From Treponema sp. UBA1240 (GTDB lineage: Bacteria > Spirochaetota > Spirochaetia > Treponematales > Treponemataceae): 16,569 bases of DNA. The notes under the pieces were generated by a model, which was not told where the DNA came from, did no database searches, and worked only from the letters and a program-made list of their open reading frames with translations. A program made the translations under genes and the position numbers. Shown here piece by piece: positions 1 to 7,650 of the stretch (position 1 is its first letter; the number at the start of each line of letters is the position of its first letter). The stretch lies in contig DBWK01000096.1 in assembly GCA_002308875.1 (NCBI GenBank), forward strand, positions 1,546 to 18,114. The letters are read 5' to 3'.

Positions 1-579
1 CACAAAGGTTATCATTTTATTTCATACGCAGTATGGTGGATCCGTCAGAGCATTCTGCGCGCAATCTACGAAAAATCACGCGCAATTTATCTGCCTGCAA
101 ATAAAATCAATGAACTTTGCCAGATTAACAAGGCAAAAAAATCAATTGCCGCAGATTTAACAGACGAGCAGTCCGTAAGAGAAATTGCGGAACTTCTTAA
201 CATGGATTCCGCATACGTCAAAGAACTGCTTATGATTTCGCGCGATACAGTTTCGCTCGACGCTCCCGCAAAAGCAGACGAATCATCCGCTGTTGTTGCC
301 GATTTTATTGAAGACAAAAACTCGGATTATCCTGAAAAAGAAGCAATTTACAACAATATGAAAGAAGACATTGATGATGTTATCTCTACACTTTCAGACA
401 GAGAAGCAAAGATTCTCCGCTACAGATACGGACTTAACGGATTCAAGTCAATGTCGCTTAAAGAAATAGGCGCTCAGCTGAACCTTACAAAAGAGCGCAT
501 CCGCCAGATAGAAAAACGCGCTATCGCAAAAATGCAGCAGTTCAGCAGAAGCGACCGTCTCGCCGCTTACGTAGCATAA
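1..579 (+). CDS. rpoD: RNA polymerase sigma-70 factor (RpoD/SigA type), C-terminal part
   Basis: The reading frame is open from base 1, so the gene begins upstream of the window; the last 192 residues and a TAA stop are present. The ATG at 202 is internal, not the start. Sigma regions appear in order: region 2.4 (-10 recognition) at fragment residues 6-24 with FISYAVWWIRQ; region 3 at about 30-75; the sigma finger at 85-105 (SLDAPA...DFIED); region 4.1 from 117 with LSDREAKILRYRYGLNG; and the region 4.2 helix-turn-helix (-35 binding) at 151-178 with LTKERIRQIEKRAI. This set is typical of primary or closely related group 2 sigma factors, which direct RNA polymerase to TTGACA/TATAAT promoters like those seen near 16400 and 16500. 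Whether it is the primary sigma or a paralogue cannot be told without the N-terminus. Its 3' end overlaps convergent recG by 13 bases. Confidence 0.93.
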   Translation, partial: HKGYHFISYAVWWIRQSILRAIYEKSRAIYLPANKINELCQINKAKKSIAADLTDEQSVREIAELLNMDSAYVKELLMISRDTVSLDAPAKADESSAVVADFIEDKNSDYPEKEAIYNNMKEDIDDVISTLSDREAKILRYRYGLNGFKSMSLKEIGAQLNLTKERIRQIEKRAIAKMQQFSRSDRLAAYVA

Positions 580-2750
580 GCCGTTTGCAAGGTAGCAAAA
601 GCTTCCTTGCGAGCTATCTGTAAAACTGCACTGTCACGCACAGGATCCGCAATGCTCAGCGTCAGGTAGCCGGACTGCTGCACGCCGAGCACTTCGCCCG
701 GACCGCGCAGTTCCAAATCCTGTTCCGCAATAACAAAGCCGTCGTTGCTCTCATAAAGCGCCTTTAGCCTTGCCTTGCCTGTTTCGGTCAGCTTGTCCGA
801 ATACACAAGAAAACAGTGCGACTGTGCCGTTCCGCGCCCTACCCTTCCGCGCAGCTGATGAAGGGCCGCAAGCCCGAACCGCTCGGCGTGCGTTATTACC
901 ATGCAGGTAGCGTTAGGTACATCAACGCCTACTTCCACAACGCTTGTAGCTACAAGAATCTGTATTTTATTTTCCTCAAAATCCGCCATCAGCAAACGCT
1001 GTTTTTCCTCGTCAACCTGCGAATGTATGAGGGCAACGCTGTAATCGGGGAAAATCTTTTTCTGTAAAGTTTCAAACATTTCTTCCGCAGACTTAAGACC
1101 GGAATCCGTGTCGGTATCATCAGTTTCCTGCGCCTTTATAAGCGGATAAACAAAATACGCCTGTCTGCCCTGTTCCAGTTCCTTTCGTACAAACGAAAAA
1201 ACGTTTTCACGGCTTTCCTCGCGGCACAAATGCGTTTTTACAGGCAGTCTGCCGTGCGGCATTGTTGTTATTACCGACACGTCCAAATCGCCGAAAACCG
1301 TAAGCGCAAGCGTCTGCGGAATAGGCGTAGCAGACATCATCAGCAGGTTTGGAACGGCAAAGGCCTGTTCCTGTGCAAAAGAAGAGGCTTCCCTGCGCCC
1401 TTTTTCAAGAATCGCATTGCGCTGCAAAACCCCGAATCTGTGCTGCTCGTCAATTACGGCAAGCCGCAAATCCTTGTACACAACGTTGGATGAAAACAGT
1501 GCATGTGTTCCTATTACAATATTTATGTTGCCTTCTTTAAGTTCCTTTAAAAGCTTGTTGCGCCCTGCGGCTTTAAGGTTGCCGGTTAAAAACGCGAGCT
1601 TTACCGAAAGAGGCTCCAATAATTGTGCAGCGTTTTCCGCATGCTGACGCGCCAAAAGTTCAGTAGGTGCGAGCAGCGCGCACTGTCCGCCGTAATCGCA
1701 TATCCTGAGGCAGCCGAAAAACGCTACAAGGGTTTTGCCCGAACCGACATCACCCTGAATAAGCCTTGCCATTGAAAAGCGGCTGTCCTTTTCGTAGCTT
1801 TTGTCTATATCTGCGTTTATCTGCGTAATAACGCTCATCTGTCCGGTTGTAAGCTTGAACGGTAGTCGTGCAACCGCGTCTTTTTGCCGCGGAGAAAGTG
1901 ATGCCGTAAAAGTCTTTTCCACGGCTTGCTCATCTGATGGTGAAAGAGTGTGTGCTGCCAGCAAATCAGAAGAAATCGTGCTCGTTTCAACAGGCAGAGA
2001 ACCGCGGTGCTGTAAAGAACGCTCTCCTATGGCTTTTTGAAACAGATACAGTTCTTCAAAAATCAGGCTCTGTCTCGCTTTTTCAGCCTGTTCCGGCGTT
2101 TGAGGCGCATGCATGGCAAAAACACATTCCGCCTTGCTCATAAGCTTCTGGCGTTTTATAACATCTTCAGGTATTTCGTTTTCAATTCCCTTAGCATACT
2201 GGCGTAATGCAACACCGATTATCTTGCGGAGCTGTGTCTGCGAAAGCCCCGCCGTAAGCGCGTACACAGGCAGCACACCGTTCCCTGTGTGCAGATACTG
2301 TTCCATATTTTCTGCATCCGGCAGAACATCTGAAGAAGCTTCCGTAATGAGCGATATATCAAATGAAGCCGACTGCAAAGTTCTGTATTTTACATAAAAG
2401 CTGCCGTTTACACGAATAAGCGAATCTACGGGGAACATTTTTTCCATGAACGGACGGTTAAAGCACAACAATTCCGCCTGTGCGGAAGAATCCGCTATAA
2501 CCAGTTTGAGAGTCCGCATTCTGCCGTAGCCGAACCAGGCATGGTCAATAACTTTTGCTACTGTATTTACTTTTTTGTGGTGTGCAAATTCCGCAAGAGG
2601 AATGAGCTTTGTCCGGTCATCCCAGGTTTTGGGCCAGTATGCGAGCAAATCGCCGACCGTAAAAACATTCAGATTTGCGAGCAGTTTTTCCGTAGAAGTC
2701 CCTACTCCGGCTAAAGCGGTTACGGGCACTGTAATCTGGCTCAGCTTCAT
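567..2750 (-). CDS. recG: ATP-dependent DNA helicase RecG
   Basis: Full-length RecG of 727 residues, close to the family's usual size. RecG is a cytoplasmic superfamily 2 helicase that remodels stalled replication forks and Holliday junctions. The N-terminal wedge/OB domain covers about residues 1-160. The helicase motifs are all visible: Walker A GDVGSGKT at 333-340, motif Ia APTELLARQH at 361-370, DEQH at 434-437, SATPIPQTLAL at 473-483, motif V ATSVVEVGVDVP at 601-612 and motif VI QLRGRVGRG at 632-640. The C-terminal RecG signature ELRGPGEVLGVQQSG follows at 680-694. The ATG lies 3 bases after the yggT stop and has no strong Shine-Dalgarno site, so translation is probably coupled to yggT. 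It is the last gene of the dnaE-yggT-recG run, and its 3' end overlaps the convergent sigma gene by 13 bases. No truncation or missing motif is seen. Confidence 0.97.
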   Translation of the reverse strand: MKLSQITVPVTALAGVGTSTEKLLANLNVFTVGDLLAYWPKTWDDRTKLIPLAEFAHHKKVNTVAKVIDHAWFGYGRMRTLKLVIADSSAQAELLCFNRPFMEKMFPVDSLIRVNGSFYVKYRTLQSASFDISLITEASSDVLPDAENMEQYLHTGNGVLPVYALTAGLSQTQLRKIIGVALRQYAKGIENEIPEDVIKRQKLMSKAECVFAMHAPQTPEQAEKARQSLIFEELYLFQKAIGERSLQHRGSLPVETSTISSDLLAAHTLSPSDEQAVEKTFTASLSPRQKDAVARLPFKLTTGQMSVITQINADIDKSYEKDSRFSMARLIQGDVGSGKTLVAFFGCLRICDYGGQCALLAPTELLARQHAENAAQLLEPLSVKLAFLTGNLKAAGRNKLLKELKEGNINIVIGTHALFSSNVVYKDLRLAVIDEQHRFGVLQRNAILEKGRREASSFAQEQAFAVPNLLMMSATPIPQTLALTVFGDLDVSVITTMPHGRLPVKTHLCREESRENVFSFVRKELEQGRQAYFVYPLIKAQETDDTDTDSGLKSAEEMFETLQKKIFPDYSVALIHSQVDEEKQRLLMADFEENKIQILVATSVVEVGVDVPNATCMVITHAERFGLAALHQLRGRVGRGTAQSHCFLVYSDKLTETGKARLKALYESNDGFVIAEQDLELRGPGEVLGVQQSGYLTLSIADPVRDSAVLQIARKEAFATLQTAYAT
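587..610. terminator. Hairpin just past the sigma-factor stop, inside the recG 3' end
   Basis: Perfect 6-base arms GCAAGG (587-592) and CCTTGC (605-610) enclose one T/T mismatch, a further 3-bp AGC/GCT stem and an AAAA loop (597-600). The hairpin begins 8 bases after the sigma-gene TAA. No U-tract follows on either strand, so it is not a classical intrinsic terminator. It could stabilise or help end the convergent transcripts, or it could be chance within the recG coding sequence. Confidence 0.35.
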
Positions 2751-2753
2751 TTA

Positions 2754-3347
2754 TCAGAAAGGCAGCCTGTAAAGCAGGGCGGCTAAAAATCCAAACAGAA
2801 AATTGCCGGCAAAGTAAACAACAATGAGTATAATCAAAAAGCAGGCAAGAAGGTTTCTGAACGGAAAATATTTACGCGGAAAAAAGATTCCTGAAACTTT
2901 GTACATAATTGGAGTAAGGAACTGGTCAAGCTGAGTCCAGATTGAACCGGAATCCTTGTTTATAAGATTAAAAATCAACCGTATAATGAGCAAAAAGATA
3001 AGAATGCCGATGAATGAGCGGAGCAGCGACCAGCACATTCCGATTATAACGGCAAAAAGAATACCGATCGAAAAGCGCTGTTGGGCTATAAAATTAGAAA
3101 GAACCGAATTTACAATTACAAGTGCTCCGATTGCAAGAATCGGTGAAAAATCGATGCTGCCAACACGCAAAAACTTTATTTTGCGGAATATGTTAAGGTA
3201 GGGGTCTGTTATGCTTGCAAGGAATCTGCCGAATTTGGAATACGCCAGAGACGGAATCCAGGTAATCAATACGCGGATAAAAATGATGAATGTATAAAGC
3301 GAAACAGCGGAACCCAAAAATCTTAAAACAGTAAACAAAATACTCAT
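2754..3347 (-). CDS. yggT: YggT-family integral membrane protein
   Basis: A 197-residue hydrophobic protein of the YggT family, built as two related halves. The first half has a membrane segment at 12-32 (SLYTFIIFIRVLITWIP) followed by the family-like ITDPYLNIFRKI at about 46-57. The second half repeats the plan with LIIRLIFNLI near 120-129 and FLTPIMYKVSGIFFP near 143-157. About four to five membrane segments are expected in the inner membrane. The molecular function is not established; relatives in other bacteria are linked to osmotic shock tolerance and, in some lineages, lie near division genes. I chose the ATG at 3347 because GGAG sits 9 bases upstream and the N-terminus then matches the family; a TTG at 3380 would overlap the end of dnaE and has no better site. 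It lies 20 bases after dnaE and 3 bases before recG, so it is probably cotranscribed with both. Confidence 0.85.
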   Translation of the reverse strand: MSILFTVLRFLGSAVSLYTFIIFIRVLITWIPSLAYSKFGRFLASITDPYLNIFRKIKFLRVGSIDFSPILAIGALVIVNSVLSNFIAQQRFSIGILFAVIIGMCWSLLRSFIGILIFLLIIRLIFNLINKDSGSIWTQLDQFLTPIMYKVSGIFFPRKYFPFRNLLACFLIILIVVYFAGNFLFGFLAALLYRLPF

Positions 3348-3367
3348 AACATCAAACTCCACAAAAA

Positions 3368-6300
3368 CTATTCTTTCCAAACGCTTTCCACATACGGAAA
3401 GTCAGAAATTCTTGCTATAAAATCCTCCGAAGACGGAACTGTAAGCTGCTTGCTTGCGTTTACAACATAAGTTTTTCCGCCGATTGCCATATGAAAATAT
3501 ACAAAACAATTACCCGAAGAGGCAAATAAAAACTCGCGCAATTCAAAAAGCTGCTGTTCTTCGGTAAAACCGGGTGACAGGCTTATGTGAATCTGCGATG
3601 TAACATGCTCAGCCATCTCATCCGGTGACTGTATACTGTCAACAGTGAACGAAGGTTCTTCTCTGTTTGTTTCAACTTTACCCGTAATACCCCAGACAGA
3701 ATCCGGTGTTATTTTGCCGGAAATCTTTTCCCATACGTTCGGAAAGAATGTTAGGGATATTCCACCGTTAAAATCAGAGAATTTTGCAAACGCCATCGGC
3801 TTATTGCTTTTGGTAATAGTTGTACGTAATTCACTTACCATTCCGACAATCGTATACTTTTTCCCCGGCTGAGCTCGGTTCAAATTAGACAAATCAAGCG
3901 TAGAAGCTTTATTTATAACGGTTTTGTAATCATCAAGAGGATGTCCGGACAAATAAAAGCCTATCAACTCTTTTTCCAATTCCAGTTTATATTTTGAATC
4001 CCAGTCAGGAACCTGTTCGTATACAAAATCTACAAATACCTTTTCATCCGTATCACCGAAAAGGCTTGCCTGTCCGTACTGCAAATCCGCTTTTTTGTTA
4101 TCAGCATAAGCCATTGCTTTTTCATAATTTGCCAAAAGGACAGCACGTGGTAAAGGTTCAGGCAGATTGTCAAAACAGCCTGTTTTAATCATAACTTCAA
4201 CAGCTTTTTTGTTTACAGTATGCAGGTCAACCCTTTCAAGAAAGTTCATAAAGCTGGTATATTCACCGTCTTTTTCGCGTTGCTTTATTATTTCTTCCGA
4301 GGCGGCTTCGCCCAGACCTTTTATGCCCAAAAGACCGTATACGATACGTCCGTCAACAACATCAAAAACTTTGGCAGAACGGTTAACGTCAGGCGGGTCT
4401 ATTGAAAGCCCCATCTTGCGACCTTCGGCAATGTACTGGGGAATCTTGTCGGTACTGGTAATTTCGTTTGTAAGGTTGGCGGCGATGAATTCAGCGGGGA
4501 AGTTTGCTTTTAGGTAGCCTGTACGGTATGCTACAACTGAATAAGCGGCGGCGTGCGACTTGTTAAAACCGTACCCGGCGAAAGGAACCATTATTTCAAA
4601 AATTTCACCGGCGTGCTCAGCGGTAAACCCATTTTTAACTGCGCCCTGTATGAACTCTTCCTTTTTTTGCATAAGGACTTCGAGCTTTTTCTTTCCCATC
4701 GCACGTCGCAGCATATCCGCACCGCCAAGCGAGAAACCGGCAATGCGCTGCGCAACCTGCATAACCTGTTCCTGATAAACCATAACACCGTATGTTTCTT
4801 TGAGAATATCCTCAAGACATGGGTCGGGATAAGTGATTGTCTCCGGTTTCCATTTTCCTTCAATATATTTGGGAATGTAATCCATAGGTCCCGGGCGGTA
4901 CAGAGCGTTCAAAGCAACCAGCTCTTCTATGCAGCGCGGCTTTGCCTGACGGAGAATTTTCTGCATACCAGGGCTTTCAAACTGGAATACGGCAACGGAG
5001 TCGCCCCTGCAGAACAAATCGAAGGTTTTTGCGTCGTCTTCGGGAATGTTACGCGCATCAAAGTTTTCGTAGCCGGGGCGCTTGCGGATAATGTGTTCTG
5101 CGTATTTTATGAGCGTAAGCGTTTTAAGACCGAGATAGTCCATCTTTACAAGACCGCACGGCTCTATGATATCCATCGTGTACTGAACGGCAACTTTGCC
5201 GGTTTTGGAATCCTTGTATACAGGCGCCCATTCTGGCAGCTCGCTGCGTCCGATTACAATACCCGATGCATGAAGCGAGGTATTGCGGTTAACGTCTTCC
5301 AGCTTAAAGCACAGTTCAAACAGCTCTTTGTAGCGTGGGTCATCCTTGTAAGGAATGAGTCCGCCGCGTTCGGGGTGGTCCGCATCCGGCTCGGTAAAAG
5401 CGTCTTTAAGGTGGAATTTGGGCATTCCTTCGGGAATGCACTTTTTGAGCATGTTTACTTCGGAAAGCGGAATATCGAGAACGCGCCCTACGTCCGCAAT
5501 AACGGCCTTTGCCTTGAGTGTTCCGAACGTAACGATGTGCCCCACCTGCGGGTCGCCGTATTTTTCGCGCGTGTAGGCAATAACGTCCTGGCGTCCTTCG
5601 AAGCACATATCAACGTCAAAATCAGGCATACTTACGCGTTCAGGGTTCAAAAAGCGTTCAAAAATCAGTTTGTATTTGAACGGGTCAATGTCGGTAATCG
5701 TCATTGCGTATGCTACGAGAGAACCCGCGCCCGAACCGCGTCCGGGTCCTATCGGAATATCGTGCTGCTTTGCCCAGTTGATAAAATCCCAAACAATGAG
5801 GAAGTAGCCGGAAAATCCCATCTGAAAGATGATGCCAAGCTCATACTCGGCGCGGTCGCGGATTTCGTCCGTTATTTCGGGATAGCGCTTTTGCAGGCCG
5901 GTATAAACCAGATGGCGAACGTAATCATCCTGTGTTTTGAACTCAGGCGGTATTTCATAAACCGGCAGACAGTCTTTGAGCTGCTGGGTTTTGTACTGCG
6001 GTATCGTGAGGTCGCACATTTCAGCAATGCGCTTGGTGTTTGTAATCATTTCAGGATAGTTCGGAAACAGGACGGACATTTCCTGTTCCGACTTCATGTA
6101 GAACTGATCACCCTGAAATTTCATGCGGTTTGTATCTTTGCGAAGCTTTTTAGTACCTATGCACAAAAGAACGTCCTGTGCGGCGGCGTCTTCGCGCAAG
6201 CAGTAGTGAATATCGTTTGTAACAACCATCGGAACATCAAGACGCTTTGCAATATCAATGAGCATGGGCGCAACCTGTTTTTGTTCCGGTATGCCGTGAT

Positions 6301-6832
6301 CCTGAAGTTCTATGTAATAATGGTCTTTTCCATAAATTTCTTTGTATGTGCGTACAAGTTCTTCCGCTTCTTCCGTTTTACCTGCAAGAAGAAGAGACGG
6401 CAGCTGCCCCGCAAGACAGGCGGAAAGGCAGATTAAGCCTTCGTGGTATTGTTTAATAAGCTCAAGGTCAATCCTCGGCTTGTAGTACATTCCTTCGGTA
6501 AATGCCTTTGAGGTGAGCATACAAAGGTTTTTGTAGCCCTGAACGTTTTTTGCAATTAAAACAAGATGATAGTATTTGTTGCCTTCTTCCGTGCCTTTCC
6601 GCTCGTGGCGGCTGCCGCCAGCTACGTAAAACTCGCAGCCAACAAGCGGATTTATGCCTTTTTTGTGACATTCCTGCTCAAAACGCAGCGAACCGAACAT
6701 ATTGCCGTGATCGGTCAGCGCAAGCGCACTCATTCCCAGCTCAACGGCACGGTCTATGAGTTTGCTGATTTTGGACGCGCCGTCCAGCAGAGAATAGTCG
6801 GAGTGTACGTGGAGATGGACAAAATCGCTCAT
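3368..6832 (-). CDS. dnaE: DNA polymerase III subunit alpha (DnaE)
   Basis: The 1154-residue catalytic subunit of the chromosomal replicase. The N-terminal PHP domain (about 1-270) opens with VHLHVHSDYSLLDG; likely metal ligands are visible at H6, H8, H42, E67, H89, C139, D207 and H209. The polymerase active site is PDFDVD at 403-408, with the third carboxylate probably D565 in LVKMDYLG. A helix-hairpin-helix region lies near 830-890 (LLGIKGLGEAASEEI). The beta-clamp binding motif is QASLF at 921-925, and an OB fold follows at about 990-1065. There is no intein or frameshift. The start at 6832 (MSDFVHLHVH) matches family N-termini; an in-frame ATG at 6916 would add 28 residues with no family match. 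No Shine-Dalgarno sequence precedes 6832, and a -10-like TACAAT lies 6 bases upstream, so the mRNA may be leaderless. It is the first gene of the dnaE-yggT-recG cluster. Confidence 0.98.
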   Translation of the reverse strand: MSDFVHLHVHSDYSLLDGASKISKLIDRAVELGMSALALTDHGNMFGSLRFEQECHKKGINPLVGCEFYVAGGSRHERKGTEEGNKYYHLVLIAKNVQGYKNLCMLTSKAFTEGMYYKPRIDLELIKQYHEGLICLSACLAGQLPSLLLAGKTEEAEELVRTYKEIYGKDHYYIELQDHGIPEQKQVAPMLIDIAKRLDVPMVVTNDIHYCLREDAAAQDVLLCIGTKKLRKDTNRMKFQGDQFYMKSEQEMSVLFPNYPEMITNTKRIAEMCDLTIPQYKTQQLKDCLPVYEIPPEFKTQDDYVRHLVYTGLQKRYPEITDEIRDRAEYELGIIFQMGFSGYFLIVWDFINWAKQHDIPIGPGRGSGAGSLVAYAMTITDIDPFKYKLIFERFLNPERVSMPDFDVDMCFEGRQDVIAYTREKYGDPQVGHIVTFGTLKAKAVIADVGRVLDIPLSEVNMLKKCIPEGMPKFHLKDAFTEPDADHPERGGLIPYKDDPRYKELFELCFKLEDVNRNTSLHASGIVIGRSELPEWAPVYKDSKTGKVAVQYTMDIIEPCGLVKMDYLGLKTLTLIKYAEHIIRKRPGYENFDARNIPEDDAKTFDLFCRGDSVAVFQFESPGMQKILRQAKPRCIEELVALNALYRPGPMDYIPKYIEGKWKPETITYPDPCLEDILKETYGVMVYQEQVMQVAQRIAGFSLGGADMLRRAMGKKKLEVLMQKKEEFIQGAVKNGFTAEHAGEIFEIMVPFAGYGFNKSHAAAYSVVAYRTGYLKANFPAEFIAANLTNEITSTDKIPQYIAEGRKMGLSIDPPDVNRSAKVFDVVDGRIVYGLLGIKGLGEAASEEIIKQREKDGEYTSFMNFLERVDLHTVNKKAVEVMIKTGCFDNLPEPLPRAVLLANYEKAMAYADNKKADLQYGQASLFGDTDEKVFVDFVYEQVPDWDSKYKLELEKELIGFYLSGHPLDDYKTVINKASTLDLSNLNRAQPGKKYTIVGMVSELRTTITKSNKPMAFAKFSDFNGGISLTFFPNVWEKISGKITPDSVWGITGKVETNREEPSFTVDSIQSPDEMAEHVTSQIHISLSPGFTEEQQLFELREFLFASSGNCFVYFHMAIGGKTYVVNASKQLTVPSSEDFIARISDFPYVESVWKE

Positions 6833-6838
6833 GCGGAA

Positions 6839-6867
6839 ATTGTACTCTATGGAAAACAAAAAAGCAA
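6839..6867 (-). promoter_or_regulatory. Candidate dnaE promoter giving a leaderless mRNA
   Basis: On the minus strand TTGCTT (6862-6867) is followed after 17 bases by TACAAT (6839-6844). The -10 element matches the consensus at 5 of 6 positions and the -35 at 3 of 6. The -10 ends 6 bases before the dnaE ATG, so transcription would start at or within a base of the A of ATG. This would explain the missing ribosome binding site. A promoter further upstream, near the palindrome, is an alternative. Confidence 0.35.
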
Positions 6868-6932
6868 TCAGCCGTAAGCCTAACGAAAAACAGGCAGGTT
6901 TTATTTGACAGAACATAAGTTATGTTTTAAGC

Positions 6933-6949
6933 TGATACTATAAGTATCA
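6933..6949. repeat. 17-base palindrome in the divergent dnaE/lipoprotein intergenic region
   Basis: TGATACT-ATA-AGTATCA has perfect 7-base arms around a 3-base centre. It contains -10-like hexamers on both strands (TATAAG on plus at 6939-6944, TATAGT on minus at 6937-6942). Two more half-sites follow: ATACT at 6956-6960 and AGTAT at 6970-6974. Symmetry of this size between divergent genes is typical of a dimeric repressor operator. The regulator is unknown. Confidence 0.5.
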
Positions 6950-7000
6950 CACTGCATACTAAATGAATAAGTATAGAAGCATCACAGGAGAACATAGAAA

Positions 7001-7615
7001 ATGAAAAATATTGCAAAAATTTTAGGATTGTTACTAATACTCACACTTTCCGTAAGCTGCGGAGGAGGTGGCGGCGGGGGTGGAAGTAGCAGCACCACTG
7101 ATTCTACAGTATATAAATGTAATGCTGCTATGACGTTCAGATTAAATCTTAAAAATGATTTTACAGAAGAATATATAACTGAAATAAATAACGTTGTAAT
7201 ATCCCAACATCAAACAGGGACATGGAGTCTTGAAAACGGTGATTATACCAATGGAACTTTAAAATTCAACAATACTAATACTTTTACTGTAACAAACGGC
7301 AGTTTTTCCGCAGACGGGATTACATTTACTAAAACAACTGACAGCACGGGATATAGTGCAAAATATATTGGCACAGCAAACATGATTATTACTATTGAAT
7401 TTAAAAAGGATGGTACCTACATAGTTACAGAACAAATGCCAGGAATTCAAGATACAGATACAGGCACTTACACAATTACCAGCGGCACTTTAGACAATGG
7501 CACTGTTACATTAAGTAACAATTCGTTAGGTACCAATCCCCTCACTATAACAAACGGAACAATAAGTGTTCCGATTGCATCTTCCGGCCAAAACTTTACA
7601 TTTGTCAAACAGTAG
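7001..7615 (+). CDS. Lipoprotein with two tandem beta-rich repeats
   Basis: A 204-residue lipoprotein with no family I can name. The signal peptide (residues 1-19) ends in the lipobox LSVSC, so C20 is the lipidated cysteine. Eight glycines (21-28) and a Ser/Thr stretch form a flexible tether. The rest contains two related units, about 44-111 and 128-203. Shared landmarks are TGTW (72-75) against TGTY (154-157), a following NGT(L/V) strand (84-87 and 166-169), T(V/I)TNG (96-100 and 182-186) and F(T/V)K near each end. Such Thr/Asn-rich alternating patterns suggest small beta-sheet or lipocalin-like modules; this is inference. AGGAG lies 10 bases before the ATG. The gene is divergent from dnaE and convergent with the 542-residue exported protein gene. 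It looks richer in A+T than its neighbours, which fits a variable or lineage-specific surface lipoprotein. Confidence 0.85.
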   Translation: MKNIAKILGLLLILTLSVSCGGGGGGGGSSSTTDSTVYKCNAAMTFRLNLKNDFTEEYITEINNVVISQHQTGTWSLENGDYTNGTLKFNNTNTFTVTNGSFSADGITFTKTTDSTGYSAKYIGTANMIITIEFKKDGTYIVTEQMPGIQDTDTGTYTITSGTLDNGTVTLSNNSLGTNPLTITNGTISVPIASSGQNFTFVKQ

Positions 7616-7650
7616 TTCTGTACCGGCAAAACTTTTGTACTATTAGAACT
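7614..7650. terminator. Imperfect hairpin covering two convergent stop codons
   Basis: AGTTCT (7614-7619) pairs with AGAACT (7645-7650), GTAC (7620-7623) can pair with GTAC (7637-7640), and CAAA (7627-7630) pairs with TTTG (7634-7637), with small internal loops and one shared G. The structure spans the stops of the lipoprotein gene (TAG, 7613-7615) and the 542-residue protein gene (7643-7645). It may act as a terminator in both directions, but it lacks a long U-tract. Confidence 0.4.

Noticed and set aside
3348..3380. A TTG start for the YggT-family protein at 3380
   Set aside because: It would overlap the end of dnaE, while the ATG at 3347 has GGAG at a good distance and fits the family N-terminus.
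4553..6436. A 627-codon open frame on the plus strand inside dnaE
   Set aside because: It lies wholly antisense to the fully recognisable dnaE and its translation shows no recognisable motif. Long antisense frames are common opposite codon-biased genes.
6887..6902. AAAACAGGCAGGTTTT as a hairpin in the dnaE upstream region
   Set aside because: Only 5 A/T-rich pairs form and the centre does not pair, so it is too weak to call.
6833..6916. A 28-residue N-terminal extension of DnaE from the ATG at 6916
   Set aside because: DnaE families begin at the MSDFVHLHVH-type N-terminus, and the extension has no family match.
6905..6933. TTGACA at 6905-6910 as the -35 of the lipoprotein promoter
   Set aside because: No acceptable -10 lies 16-18 bases downstream; the -10-like hexamers in the palindrome are about 25-28 bases away.
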